A stretch of DNA of 64,000 nucleotides from Paralvinella palmiformis (GCA_025642065.1 JAODUP010000159.1:234501-298500), one strand, 5' to 3'. Shown: positions 11,901 to 44,040, counted from the stretch's first letter. Notes: generated by a model from the sequence alone, not told the origin. A program made the numbers and translations.

Positions 11901-12599
11901 ATACAATTTACCTAGAGGTCGGCAGACGATGTGAGTTCCTTGGGGAGACATGTTTTCTCCACATTTATTTTACCAAATTAAGCGAAACGCTGGGCGTCGT
12001 TCATCGAAAATAACTCACTCCGCGTCGGGTAACTAACCACGTGACCACCAAACACATTGCTCGCGACCCGTTACTATGGTGAGTCCATCATCGGGATGCG
12101 TGTATTAGAGCCCCCCCCCCCTTACTCGGGGAGCCGTATAAGCGACATAAAGCCATGTGTTGGTGACAGCAGCATCCGAAATTACGCCCGGCTCCCCCAT
12201 CCCACCTCCCGAGATTAACCTCGTGACAAGTCAAGGTCACTGAGATCATATCCCCACGTGAAATGGCGGAGATAATGTGAGCTGATATGAGAGCCAGTAG
12301 TTGTGGTGATGGCGCAACAGTATATAGCGGGCGATAACATAGTAATTGGTGCACTGATGCAATCAGTTATAGGATAAACTATTGTGAAAAGATGACTTCT
12401 GGAAGCTGGAAATTCCATCGTCTGATTCCGGGAGGGACGACTCTAACTGGGGACGATTTACATGGAGCCGATATAACCTGTACAACAAACATGGGTACGA
12501 AGTGTCAATGTTTTGTCTAGCTCAAGCGATGATCTCATCTGGGACGTAACGCCCAAGGAATGCTATCCAGGTAGACGAAAAAATCGGATGACGCATCTC

Positions 12600-12683
12600 G
12601 TAGACACAGGTAACACTGGATTTCGAGCCCCGGTCTGGACGACCGCATCCCGATACGCTACCAACTGGGCTGAATGGGTAGCC
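12600..12683 (-). mobile_element. tRNA-like SINE head in the 5' leader region of the nAChR-like gene
   Basis: On the minus strand CAGCCCAGTTGGTAGCG resembles a tRNA box A region and CGGGGCTCGAAATCC resembles box B, about 40 bases apart. It lies 65-150 bases upstream of the chosen start codon. It is degenerate and lacks a clear body, so I cannot assign it to the other SINE families. Confidence 0.45.
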
Positions 12684-12747
12684 TATAATGAAGTTTATAG
12701 GCATCAAACAATTCAGTATGGATCTTCTTACGAAGCGTCTGGTCGTC

Positions 12748-32658
<19,911 letters not shown>

Positions 32659-32765
32659 TGATAGCCGCAATCAATAAGGGATGGGTGATATGATAGAAAT
32701 ACTAATAATAATAACTACATATTTGAATATTCAGCCCAACATTAGAGGAAAGAGATAAATACTGA

Positions 32766-32767
<2 letters not shown>

Positions 32768-32837
<70 letters not shown>

Positions 32838-32993
32838 AAAATAGATAGATAGATAGATGGATAGATAGATAGGTAAATAGATAGGTAAATAGATAGATAG
32901 AGAAACAGAGACAGCGAGATGGAACATAACGTCACGCTATATGCACAAACATATATACAAACAATAATAACAAGAAATAATAAGATATTCGGG

Positions 32994-33039
<46 letters not shown>

Positions 33040-33042
33040 GGT
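32768..33042. repeat. (TA)n, (GATA)n and (GT)n microsatellites in the 3' region
   Basis: (TA)n at about 32770-32835, GATA/GATG repeats to about 32900, and a (GT)n run at 33004-33038. These are probably within the 3' untranslated region or just beyond the gene. Confidence 0.9.
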
Positions 33043-33409
33043 GTGTGTTTTTCAAGTGATAAAATGGCTAAAATACTATGAATGTTTAACCTGTAAACTA
33101 TAAAATATCACAGGTGTTTATTTAGATGTAATATTATTATTATTATTATTTATAAAAAGGATTTATGACATGCAGATACTGGGCACATCTTTATCAACGT
33201 GGTGATAAAGATATAAATATTACAATATTAAAAATAACATTATGGAAAAATTGAAAGCGAATTTATTGATAATTAGCCCTAGTATATATTCAAATATTGG
33301 TCTAGATGACCTTTCTCTAGCATTACTTTAGCACATAATATCACGATATTCATATAGATATTTGTTATCTTAGAGGTTTATTTATCAGTCAGTTTTGAAA
33401 TATTTGTGT

Positions 33410-33480
33410 GAATTGGCACTACTCGGTGGAGCGTCGGACAAAATGTGACGGGTCTTCAGTTCGATTCCAACATAATGCCT
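33410..33480 (+). mobile_element. tRNA-like SINE head
   Basis: ACTCGGTGGAGCGTCGGAC resembles a box A region and GTTCGATTCC at 33459-33468 is an intact box B. No body shared with the other families is evident. Confidence 0.5.
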
Positions 33481-33545
33481 GCCAACCATCCATATATACC
33501 TAGAGAATGGGGGTTCATCTACGACAAATATTGGAGAGTATTGGC

Positions 33546-33551
33546 AATAAA
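33546..33551 (+). terminator. Candidate polyadenylation signal AATAAA for the nAChR-like gene
   Basis: An AATAAA hexamer lies about 890 bases after the stop codon. Another lies about 45 bases later. The intervening 3' region contains AT and GT microsatellites and a tRNA-like SINE head, so the true 3' end may be nearer or use a variant signal. Confidence 0.2.
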
Positions 33552-33779
33552 AGAAGGTCTTTAGTGTATTGCCTTTAGATGGGGAATAATTCTAAATAAA
33601 TGTAGAATTTGTAACTGATGACGTTTTAAGAATGACAGAGTCACCCCCATTAGAATTCGAACGTCGTCCAGCGTTTGTAGATCCTGACCATGGGCAAGGT
33701 GTCTCAGGTCCTAACACAGAGACAATAATTTATATAAACAGTTAAGTGTGCACGGGAAATGGGGCGTCTCCAAGCTTGG

Positions 33780-35435
33780 CTGCTGACAATTTTGACAATT
33801 TGTGCGGTTATTTTTGTGCAACGCTTGCCTAAAATGCCACAACAAAAATGTTAAGCAACAGAGATCCTTCTGATATGAGTAGTGTGGAAATATCTAAAGA
33901 TTATTTAACTAAATATCTAATTTTATTTTGAATGTCAATACTTGCACACTCTTCTCATATGTCGACTCTCATGTCAGTTTCGAGGAAGATATCGAACCAG
34001 ACACGAACATTTTAGATAATTCAGAGATTGAACTTGATATAAATATTCCAGATGATAGATCTAGCTCCACGGATAATATCGATTGTCTGTTTCCAGAACT
34101 GAAAGAACTACGAATCGGGAACGTAAAATCCCTTACATGATATGGACAACTAAACAATAATAGTCTCAGAAAAAAATTCAGTGAGATACAGGAAGTAATA
34201 CACGACCACGTGATTGAGTGTTTAGTGTCATCAGAGACCAAGATGGAGGATTCATTTCCTGTAGCGTAGCGCAGTTCAGTACTAAAGGCTATGGTTTTTA
34301 CCGAAAGGATCGAAATACATTTGAGGACTGAGTCACGGTCTACTTTCGCTCTGATTTACCATCGCGTCATTTACCCGGATTGAAACATCCCCAACTAGAA
34401 TCTGTTGGTATTGAATGTGCACTGAACGACATCAAGTGGAACGTTCATGCGGTTTATCGACCACGTGAGGCAATCCAGATAGACTTTATATTGACATATC
34501 ATATATTTTAGATGGATCCCATGCTAAAAGAAGATAACATTCTACTGCTGAGAGATCTAAACGTTGATGCACTACAAAAGTAAACCGAAGGCAATGTTCT
34601 GCCCGATCTATGTTTGACCTATGATCCGTCTAATCTTCTCACGACATCTACCTGCTTTAAGGGCAAACCTACACTGGTAGACATACGGCCTACAAACAAA
34701 CCCACACTTTTTCACTCGTCAAACACTTTTCAATGTGTACTTAGTGATTTCCATCACAATGCATATACACAGTTAATAAAGACCAAGTTCGTGTACCTAA
34801 GCCAAAGTGTGTCACCTACCGCGTGTGTAAGAACTACGACCAGGAACTCTTCATGTCTAACATCACGCATGTGCTCTTTCGTGTAAGCCAGCTGTTTCTC
34901 GACCACGATTATACGTACTAGCATCATTGATATGCAGGTTCCCCCAAAACAATGATAACTAAAAGGCTTATCCAGTTCCATATATGAATTCCGACCATCG
35001 TAAGGCGATCAGAATGATGGTCAAGCTGACGACATAATACTTAAATAACCATTCCAAGATCAATTGAGAACTGTATCGTAAACAGGGTAACCTCTGCATC
35101 TCTCGATGGAAGAAAGAAATATATCCTGGTATACCTTATGGACAAATGTATATATGGTCCCAAGAACGAGAACTTTTGGCTCACCGTTAAGCCATTCCCC
35201 AGGAATAAAGGTTGTAGTGATGGAAATGGCATTATCCTATATAAGAATTCTAAGCTGGTAAATGTCCAATATGAAATTAGTGATATATTCAATAAATACT
35301 ACGTAATATTATCGACCAATTGAGACTGGATGAACCAACTGAAAATGAACGTCGTCCATGTGTTCAATGTATATTTTACAGTATCAAAATGCCGCGAGTA
35401 ACTTCCTTTTCCCAAATCTCAGTAAAAAGAGGATA
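33780..35435 (+). pseudogene. CR1/Jockey-like LINE relic, 5' part (endonuclease)
   Basis: Scattered frames give the endonuclease pattern: NNNSLRKKFSEIQEVIHDHV (34155 on), then KMEDSF, GIECALNDIKWNVHAVYRP (about 34400-34460), LRDLNVDALQK (34550), LSDFHH (34741), and TQLIKTKFVY with later blocks. A preceding acidic leader (33928-34140) reads EEDIEPDTNILDNSEIELDI. Stops and shifts are frequent. The element is interrupted at about 35435 by an RTE-like element and resumes at about 36630. Confidence 0.75.
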
Positions 35436-35439
35436 CAAT

Positions 35440-36625
35440 AGTTCCATATATAGATACCTCATAAAACTCAAGAAAGGAGACCTCAGCAACTGTTCTAACT
35501 ACAGAGGAATCACACTTCTGTCAGTGCCTGGGAAAATCTTCAACAGAATAATCTTGGAAAGAATGAAAGGTGAAATGGGCCCATGGCTGACAGATCAACA
35601 AGCTGAATTCCGCCCAAACAGATCATGCGTTGATCAGATTGCAACAATACGCATTATAGTACAGCAATCCTTGGAATGGAACTCCCCACTCTATATCAAC
35701 TTTGTTGACTACGAAAAGGCATTTGACAGCATAAACAGGGATACACTATGGAAAGTGCTAAGACATTACACCATACCGTCCAAGCTGGTCAGCTTGATTA
35801 AGAACAGCTATGAAGGAACAGGCTGCAGAGTAATACATAGTGGACAGCTAACGAAGCATTTCGAAGTGAAGACTGGAGTTAGACAAGGTTGTTTGCTGTC
35901 CCCATTCCTCTTCCTTCTGGTCATCGACTGGATTATGAAGATATGCACAAAGCAGAGAATAAATTGAATCTAGTCGACACTAAATACGTAACTTGAAGAC
36001 CTGGACTTTGCCGACGACCTAGCACTGTTGTCCCACAGCCATCAACAGATGCAGGAGAAGACAAGTGAACTGGCAGCCGTCTCTTCACAAGTGGGGTTAA
36101 ATATACATAATGCAAAACAAAAGTCCTCAATGTAAATGCAGTCAGCATGGAGCCAGTCAAACTGGAAGGAAATGAAATTGACGAGGTAGAGACCTTCACG
36201 TGATAAACATGGTGGCACAGATGTGGATGTTAAGGCAAGGATTGTCAAGGCTAGAGGAGCATTTATACAGCTCAAGAACATCTGGAGCTCCAAAGTGTTA
36301 CACACAAAGATACGCCTGTTTAACTCCAATGTGAAGTCTGTACTACTGTATGGAGCAGAGACATGGAAGACAACTAACACCACCACCAAGAAATTACAGA
36401 CCTTTATTAATAACTGTCTGAGAAGAATCCTCCAAATTCGCTGGCTAAACACATCATAACAGCGACTTGTGGGAAAAAACACACCAACAGAATACTGGAG
36501 ATAAGATCAGAAGGAGACGAAGGGGGTGGATTGGTCACACACTCCGGAAACCAGCATCAACTATCACCATGCAGGCCCTAACATGGAAGCCACAGGGAAA
36601 GAGAAATAAGTACGCTCAAGAAATA
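35440..36625 (+). pseudogene. RTE-like LINE fragment (reverse transcriptase to C-terminus), nested in the CR1-like LINE
   Basis: One frame runs from about 35450 to 35967: NCSNYRGITLLSVPGKIFNR, LTDQQAEFRPNRSCVDQIAT, YINFVDYEKAFDSINRDTLW, KTGVRQGCLLSPFLFLLVIDW. After a shift, DLDFADDLALLSH (from about 35993) carries the catalytic FADD. Then VKARIVKARGAFIQLKNIW, LLYGAETWKT, INNCLRRILQIRW and GWIGHTLRKP (to about 36550) give the typical C-terminal domain. It is disrupted by at least three frameshifts. The endonuclease is missing (5' truncated). The clade name is by recalled similarity. Confidence 0.8.
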
Positions 36626-36629
36626 CGTG

Positions 36630-38020
36630 GAGAAACTTACAGCTCTAATAAACCATGACATATCCGAATCCTATTTTCGTCACCCCGATCTAAAAGAAGA
36701 AAAGCTCATTAGACCAATCCCATTACCACTCTGTTATCATATTGTCCAATCTGTCCAAAATATTTCAGGGAATTTTATGTGACCAACTCTGAGAGTTTAA
36801 GAAATCGAATAGCAATAAAGCTGAAGGTGTTAACCAGATCCTTCCATGGCTATCGAAATAGGCTGCTGAAAACTTGGCCCCTTCACTTACATTCACTTAC
36901 AGCTCTAATAAACCATGACATATCCGAATCCTATTTTCCATCTTACATAAAGGTAACACATGTCACTCCGATCTAAAAGAAGAAAAGCTCATTAGACCAA
37001 TCCCATTACCACTCTGTTATCATATTATCTAATATGTCCAAAATAGTTCAGGGAATTTTATGTGACCAACTCTGAGAGTTTTTCGAACAGATGTTCTCTC
37101 TTCTGCTATCAGCTTTCAGAAAAAGGGCTCAGCTCTCAAAGTATACTACTAACACTTGACTCTAATAAATACGTAGCCGCCGTTCTTATGGACTTGTCAA
37201 AGACATTCGATTGTCTTCCTCGTAGCCTCCTACTAGCCAAGCTTAAAGCATATGGTTTGTCCCAAAATGCCATAGATTTTACGTGAAGTTATCCTAAATG
37301 AAGACGTCAATATGTTAAATTACGGTCAGCGGCCAGTACCTGGCTTGATATTTTAATACGCCTTCCTCAAGGCTAACTTTTTTTTACTACTTTTGTCTTC
37401 TTTACTATCCGGGGGGGGGGTCAGATGTACAACTACGCTGACGATAATACTATCCGTGCCTATTTTAGACGGCCTCAAAGTCCCAGGAAGCCATTGATTG
37501 GCTTGAATACGATGCTGTGGTTACAAAGCCAGCTACGTTCCAAGCTCAAGCTATGGTACTGTTTCCATTTAGATAGAAGAAAATCGTTGAATCTTTGCAT
37601 TTTTAAAATACCACCATACGGAGTGATTCCATCGTTAAAATACTAGGTATGGCTATAGATGAAAAACTTACTTTCTCAACTTATATCAATAGTACATATC
37701 GTCTTATCTGCTAGATCATGATAGCAGAATTGCTATATTCAAAGGATTCCACCTTAAGTTATTGCCCCATTGTGTGGCGTTTTCGTGGTAAGATAGATAA
37801 ATCAAAATGGGAAAGGATCCAGGAGAGAGCCCTCCGATTTGTCTACAATGAACACTTCTTGATGTGCAAAATTCTATTCGATAAACCAGGATTTCCGAAT
37901 TTGACTATTTCTCATCTGAAAATGCTGAAGCTGGAAATGTTTAATCCCAGAATTGATTCAGTACCTCATATATGGAACAGCCCCATAAATATAGGCCACA
38001 TCCACAGTAATATTTTACGA
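36630..38020 (+). pseudogene. CR1/Jockey-like LINE relic, 3' part (reverse transcriptase), with a partial duplication
   Basis: Frames give NKAEGVNQILPWLSK (about 36812), LINHDISESYFPSYIKVTHV (from about 36905), LLSAFRKR (37095), NKYVAAVLMDLSKTFDC (37168), YADDNTIRA (37430, the active site), ILGMAIDEKLTFSTYIN (about 37640), and YCPIVWRFRGKID with KWERIQERALRFVYNEHF (37760-37860). The segment 36635-36798 is repeated at 36895-37081; the first copy lacks 23 bases. Broken by many stops. Confidence 0.8.
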
Positions 38021-38309
38021 AGTAAAATTGTATGCACATACTCCAAAACCCGAACCATCAAGTATGGGAAACATTCCATTATGTCCAATTTTCATGTTTA
38101 CGCAAGCATGTGCGCATACACACACACAATTATTGAGCTGAGTATTTTATTAAATGTATTCATGCTGTATTTATTTTTAATATAACTCCCTCTGTCATCC
38201 GAAATTGGAATTGAATATTTAAAAAAATGAATTGGAATTGGAATTGAGGAATTTTGAATTGGAATTTAAGTTTCTTACAAAACTTTAAATCCAAAAATTT
38301 ATTTACCAT

Positions 38310-38376
38310 TTTTACAATGTTAACACTTACATGTGGTGTTAACCAATATACTGGAACCATAATGATCCAGAACTTT

Positions 38377-38420
<44 letters not shown>

Positions 38421-38530
38421 TACGCGCTCCGACTGTGGCACCCCAAGTGAGCATTTAACCAATTAAAATAGTCTGGGTACCACCGCATAGCATACCTGTA
38501 ATCTATATAGAGATACTGATATTTAGGAAT
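38310..38530 (+). repeat. Dispersed repeat D, copy 1 (contains (TA)n)
   Basis: GTTAACACTTACATGTGGT, ACTGGAACCATAATGATCCAGAACTTT, a (TA)n run at about 38382-38416, then ACTGTGGCACCCCAAGTGAGCATTTA and ATAGAGATACTGATATTTAGGAATT. The same blocks recur in order and orientation at 38905-39205. Upstream (38200-38270) are GGAATTGGAATTG motifs, also seen at 39400-39500. Confidence 0.75.
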
Positions 38531-38904
38531 TAATTAATTTTATCATCACACCGGGAATGCCAATCTGGAGCCCAAACTTTCCCCCCCTCTCCTAAAACTG
38601 TGACTACTATACCCTGTCCCCAGACATAACCATTTGAGATCTTTTGTAAACTTACCATATGTAAGTGGTTTAGTACCCAGCAGGGTTGTGAATACAGAAT
38701 ACAGAATCTGACCTCTGTTTGGCGGAAATAAGCAAATACTTTCGTTTCAAGGCTCCTACTGGACAGTGGAATATAAACACATCTTTGATGATTACAAAAT
38801 ATGCTCTTACATGGGGTTGCACCCAAGACTATGATCCACCACTTGATATAATCAAATATCTCTTTAGCTAAAAGTGCCTTGTGGTTAGGCTTGAGCTAAT
38901 TTTA

Positions 38905-39020
38905 CCACGTTAACACTTACATGTGGTATTATTACCAATAAACTGGAACCAAATTGATCCAGAACTTTAGTTCCTTATACATACATACATACATACATAC
39001 ACACACACATACATACATAC

Positions 39021-39078
<58 letters not shown>

Positions 39079-39205
39079 TATGCACACTAACTGTGGCACC
39101 GCACGTGAGCATTTACTCAATTATAATAGTCTGGATACCATGGGCTTCACCACCACACAGCATGCCTGTATTATATATAGAGATATTGCTATTTAGGAAT
39201 TTACC
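38905..39205 (+). repeat. Dispersed repeat D, copy 2 (contains (CATA)n and (TA)n)
   Basis: Same block order as copy 1: GTTAACACTTACATGTGGT, AACTGGAACCAAATTGATCCAGAACTTTAG, a longer (CATA)n-(TA)n run at 38979-39074, ACTGTGGCACCGCACGTGAGCATTTA, and ATAGAGATATTGCTATTTAGGAATTT. It carries an extra GGGCTTCACCACC stretch relative to copy 1. Confidence 0.75.
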
Positions 39206-39389
39206 CCTGTTCAATGTATAGAATGGGCAAAATTAAATTAAATCCACAAATTAATTTACCATTTAACTTTTAATTCAAAAACATTTCTTCCATGACAATC
39301 CTACTTGGGAATATAAACTACTCGGAGTAGGTATTCCAAGTAAGTACTCGGAGTATCTACTCATGGTAAGAAATATTAGGCAAAATAAG

Positions 39390-39505
39390 ACTCGAGAAAA
39401 AAACGGAATTGGAATTGAAAATTTTGAAATTTGAATTGAATTGGAATTGATAATTTTGAGGTAGAATTGGAATTGACCAAATGGAATTGAGTGGAATTGG
39501 AATTG
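39390..39505. repeat. GGAATTGGAATTG-type degenerate repeat
   Basis: Multiple GGAATTG/GAATTGAA units in about 110 bases. Similar units occur at 38205-38275. Confidence 0.6.
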
Positions 39506-39534
39506 ACAAAGGGAATTTACACCTTGTCTGATCT

Positions 39535-39665
39535 CAAGTAATCGTAATTGCCATTTCCAGATGCAATGTAATCGTACTCGTAATCGATTACATTGTAATG
39601 TAATCGTACATTGTACATTGTACATTGTAATGTAATCGTAATCAGCGATTACTTTCACGATTACA
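39535..39665. repeat. AATCGATTAC-rich palindromic block
   Basis: Contains GTAATCGATTACATTGTAATG, three copies of TACATTG in tandem, and ATCGTAATCAGCGATTACTTTCACGATTACAC. The last element is found in reverse complement at 196-235. A related block is at 41610-41670. These look like termini of a DNA transposon, possibly the pogo-like element. Confidence 0.5.
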
Positions 39666-39667
39666 CA

Positions 39668-39905
39668 ATTACCCCTCCCCCTTCACTTACAGGGGAGCTG
39701 TACGGAAAGATGGAGTGGAAATACCCTGAGGGTGGTTACTGCCAGAGTGTTTTACGTGCTCATGGGGTCTTTAACGTCTCCCTTTATTTTAATCAATTCA
39801 GTGAAGACGGCAGCGCCATTTAACGTGGTCAGCCACCCACGATGTTGTGAGCCGAGAAATTAATTTCTTTAAAAAAAGTTTCGACCTCTTCCTGTAGACC
39901 GAGAG
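39668..39905 (-). mobile_element. SINE family C, body without tRNA head
   Basis: Plus-strand blocks CAGGGGAGCTGTACGGAAAGATGGAG, CCTGAGGGTGGTTACTGCCAGAGTG and CACGATGTTGTGAGCCGAGAAATTAAT match the SINE at 566-954. It ends near GTTTCGACCTCTTCC, just before the place where the tRNA-like head would begin. Confidence 0.7.
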
Positions 39906-40316
39906 CTAGGGGGGTTTTATTCATCTTTTGTTTACCAAAAGGTCTGGGGTTGTTTCTTAATGATAAATTTCTCCTGAATTCAGAAATCCATTCTTACAAA
40001 AATCTGTTTGAACAAATTTTCACAAATCACCCTCAAAGTGAGGTACCCTCAAATTCCAAAATCGCGATCCCGCGGAGACGCTGTATTTTGACCAATACAT
40101 TATTATCTTGGAAACCTGTTATGCTTTACCAATATTTATAAATGAGGTATCAATATAATTAGTGACATCTACTGGTTGATTTGATATACAGGAAATATAT
40201 GATAAGTAAGGAATTGTGATATTTATTAATATTACTTTTGGTATATCCCAATATATTTCAGATTACCCCGAGAGATGATAATTATTTATGACAATACACT
40301 TACCTATATGACATAC

Positions 40317-40965
40317 TGCAACAACGTCTGATGTCTCTACTATCATCTAACAACAACGTCTGATGTCTCTACTATCACCTAACAACAACGTCTGATGTCT
40401 CTACTATCACCTAACAACAACGTCTGATGTCTCTACTATCATCTAACAACAACGTCTGATGTCTCTACTATCATCTAACAACAACGTCTGATGTCTCTAC
40501 TATCATCTAACAACAACGTCTGATGTCTCTACTATCATCTAACAACAACGTCTGATGTCTCTACTATCGCCTAACAACAACGTCTGATGTCTCTACTATC
40601 ACCTAACAACAACATCTGGTGTCTCTACTATCACCTAACAACAACGTCTGATGTCTCTACTATCATCTAACAACAACGTCTGATGTCTCTACTATCATCT
40701 AACAACAACGTCTGATGTCTCTACTATCACCTAAACAACATCGTCTGGTGTCTCTACTATCACCTAACAACAACGTCTGATGTCTCTACTATCATCTAAC
40801 AACAACGTCTGATGTCTCTACTATAGCCTAACAACAACGTCTGATGTCTCTACTATCACCTAACAACAACGTCTGATGTCTCTACTATCACCTAACAACA
40901 ACGTCTGATGTCTCTACTATCACCTAACAACAACGTCTGATGTCTCAACTATCACCTAACACCAA
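40317..40965 (+). repeat. 32-bp satellite, about 20 tandem copies
   Basis: Unit CAACAACGTCTGATGTCTCTACTATCACCTAA with strict period 32 (for example GTCTG at 40326, 40358, 40390). The main variation is CATC/CACC/CGCC/AGCC near the end of the unit. One unit near 40730 has an extra base (period 33) and CATCGTCTGGTG; a similar GGTG change appears near 40618. Very low divergence overall points to recent expansion or homogenisation. No open frame of note. Confidence 0.95.
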
Positions 40966-41407
40966 TCATGTATGTGTTGTTCATTACAGGAATATAATGT
41001 GGAAATTCTAAATATCCGTGGTGATTGCTCAAAAAAAGCAAAATGGAGTTCACAATATACAAATAAAATGTCTCTCGAAAATATTAACTGTGTAGTTATT
41101 GTTATTGTTATCGACATACGGGTTGACAAACGTGGGAATTGGACGGAGATTAAAGGTCGAAGTACGGAGTAGAAGAAAAATTTAATTTAATGCAAAGCAA
41201 TAATTTAAGAAGTGGTCAGAGTTGGAGGCTTAACTGTATTCTAATTATCCTATATATTATATATACCTTACCTGGCTATAGTCACACCACACATGATGCA
41301 TTTCGTTACTAAATATATATTTCCGAAACATTCAAGCAATTCTAATTATCTTTGAATGTACCATAATGTATTTAAATAGAATATATGTCCTTATAATGTC
41401 CTTTTGA

Positions 41408-41500
41408 TGATGATGATGATTGGTATTTTACGCGGAGATTCGAACACGGTTGGTAGTGATCTGTGGTCCAACACGCTACCGCTAGACCATGGATCTCGTT
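41408..41500 (-). mobile_element. SINE family A with internal deletion
   Basis: The (GATGAT)n tail and TTGGTATTTTACG are joined to GGAGATTCGAACACGGTTGG (box B in reverse) and GTCCAACACGCTACCGCTAGACCA (head). The middle of the SINE is absent. Confidence 0.7.
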
Positions 41501-41599
41501 GTCAAGGCAACCAACCAGCACGGTTCATATGTAACTAATTAGCTTTATTATACATGTAACTGAATGAATAATGATGAAGAATCTGATTCATGTTTGTGT

Positions 41600-42055
41600 G
41601 ATATACATTGTATTCGTGATTGTAATCATGATTACTTTACAATGTAATCGTAATCGATTACATTCAGATTAATAATAATAATTGTCGAAATAGCAGTTTT
41701 TAACGTGGCTGGCAACCTCAAATGGGGGAAGACTATATCGCGCTTGTTATAACGAAATACGATGTTTGAAATTTCAATTGCCAGTTAGTCAGTGCAATCG
41801 TAAATGCAACAACCATTATAAAAATGACAATCAAATTTAACTGCAAGATTTTGACGACAGAAATTTGCGATGTATTGTTACATTACTGATTAGGATTCAA
41901 GTAGATGGTGAGTAGCTATTGATACCTGTCACTTTAAAGGGTACTGTGGTATATGCTGATTTGCGAACTCTGAATTGGCTTGCCAACCTGTTTAAATAGA
42001 GACAGTGTTCTATCAGTAATTAAATATCGCAATGGCTAGCAAATTTAATTCCAGG
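41600..42055 (+). mobile_element. Second copy of the pogo/Tigger-like element, 5' end only
   Basis: Starts in AATCG-rich, palindromic sequence (41610-41670), runs through the leader homologous to 955-1260, and reaches ATGGCTAGCAAA (MASK) near 42031. Homology then stops, so the transposase is absent. The junction CTATCAGTAATTAAATATCGC just before the ATG is the unoccupied version of the SINE target site at 557/955. Confidence 0.65.
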
Positions 42056-42059
42056 AAAC

Positions 42060-44040
42060 AATTACGGTCTTGTAACATATATTTTTATGTAAAATCACTA
42101 AGGAGAATGTGGAAATAAAACATGAAATGAATTGTTTTTTTACTGTATATTTATATTAGCCGTTTTACTTATGTTTATCTGTGTCATGATAAACTGACAA
42201 AACATTTAATTTGTATCTTCATTCTTGTATCATTGTGTGTTTATATCTTGTTGTGTATATCATCACATGTTTGGCATTGTTTAATACAATATAATCATTG
42301 TCATAGTAACAATACCCAACCTTCTGGTTAGTCCAAGCTTAGACTTACTGAATGACACGATAACTTAATGTGAAATAAATAATATGAATGAAAGATGCCG
42401 AATGAGTGACTATCCATTCTCCCCCAAATAGGTCAAAGTTTAACAGATTTTGACAAATTAGTCTAAACTTGGATTTGGTTTAGTTTTAATTTATATATAA
42501 ATTCCATCATAATCGCTTACAACCTTAGAAACAGACATTAAATAATTCAGTAATTATTATATTTACGTCGTTTTTCGTCATAATTAAGTCAAACCTGATT
42601 CGTGTGTGTTTAGATAGAAGACTATAAGTTATGTGATTAGTGCTAGAAGAGCATTATGATCAGTCATACACTGTGAGTAATTTATCCTCTCTGAAGATGT
42701 AGTCTTTTGGACAAAATAGTGAGTTTTTATCTCTCACAACACCTGGGATGTTATCACCCATAGCACATGGTACAATACGATTGATTTATGACAACATTAA
42801 AATTTAAAAAATAGGTTGAACAACGTCTGCTCATACCGAGCACACTAACGCAACATCGGTGACGTTATGACCTCGATTGCTTTCTATATATGTATAATAA
42901 ATAGAGGCTACATTATGATATTGTACAACTATCGCTCACTCAGGTTCAACCACAGAAACAAAACTTTTCATCGAAACGTTGCGTTCCCACCTCCAGTGTA
43001 GGATTGTGATAAAGAAGATCCAGGGCAACTATAGATTGATACTCATATTAAAAGACATCGGTATGTTGGAGCCCTGTCTATTTATCAATATTGGTCAAAC
43101 ATCATGCATCTTGCATAAAGAGAAAATATCCCCCCAAAAAGATAGGATATATTTGACTGATAGTGGTTAATGGTTATAATTCGTTTCCAGTTCACGTGGT
43201 AGAAAAACTAACATTAATTCAATGTGTTAGAAATTATCATAAATATGAGCATAAACATGGTTATATAGGGTATCGATCAATCGATCAGCATGAGTAGCAA
43301 TATTATTATCTAAATGTAATTGATTGCTTAGTGAAATGAAACTAATTGTTGAGTTAAATGTTGTTAGGGGTGGGATATTAGGTTTACACTGATCTCGGTA
43401 ACTATATATTATAGACTTAATTATCATGATTGATATATTAAGAAATGCTGGGATTATACAGACGAATGTCTTGGTGTTTGCCTCGGACATGCATAGAATA
43501 CATGAACTTGTTAATTGTCTATTCTTTGAATTATATGTGTATAGTTCGAAATAAACTTACTTACTTCCCTATGTCATAATATGTTATAAATGACAAAATT
43601 AAAGTTTGTTCGTTTATGAAATAGAGAGAAAGAACTGTTCAGCTGAGTATTTCATTAACTGTTGTCAAGCTTTATTTACTTTTAATAATAACCGTGCATG
43701 TCACCCACTTCTGATGACACACAAAAGGACATATTATTAATAATGATCTAACGTATTATTTGATAATTATCAAGGCTTGGAGACATAGATATCATATCAA
43801 TTTATACGACACCACTGACCTTTATCTGATAAATGTCAACTGGTGCTGCCACCCGTCGGTTAGTTGGAAAAGATGTAAACGTCCATTTCTGGCAGTAGGT
43901 CGCCATCACCTCTACAATGTTTAGCAGAAATGGTGTTTTCTTTGGTTCAAGTGCTTCTCTGGAGTCATTCGAAAATCTTGTGACGACAGTAACATAAGTT
44001 TTTAACCAGACATAAATAAATCGTGGAATACGGTGACAGA
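42060..44040. other. Intergenic DNA, no gene recognised
   Basis: AT-rich with few simple repeats. A 63-codon open frame at 42979-43170 and an antisense 87-codon frame at 43227-43490 have no family features. TCATCGAAACGTTGCGTTCCC near 42970 resembles the end region of some retroelements but is not enough for a call. Confidence 0.6.

Noticed and set aside
40317..40965. CRISPR-like array because of regular short repeats
   Set aside because: There are no spacers: units are contiguous and nearly identical, and the host is a eukaryote. It is a satellite.
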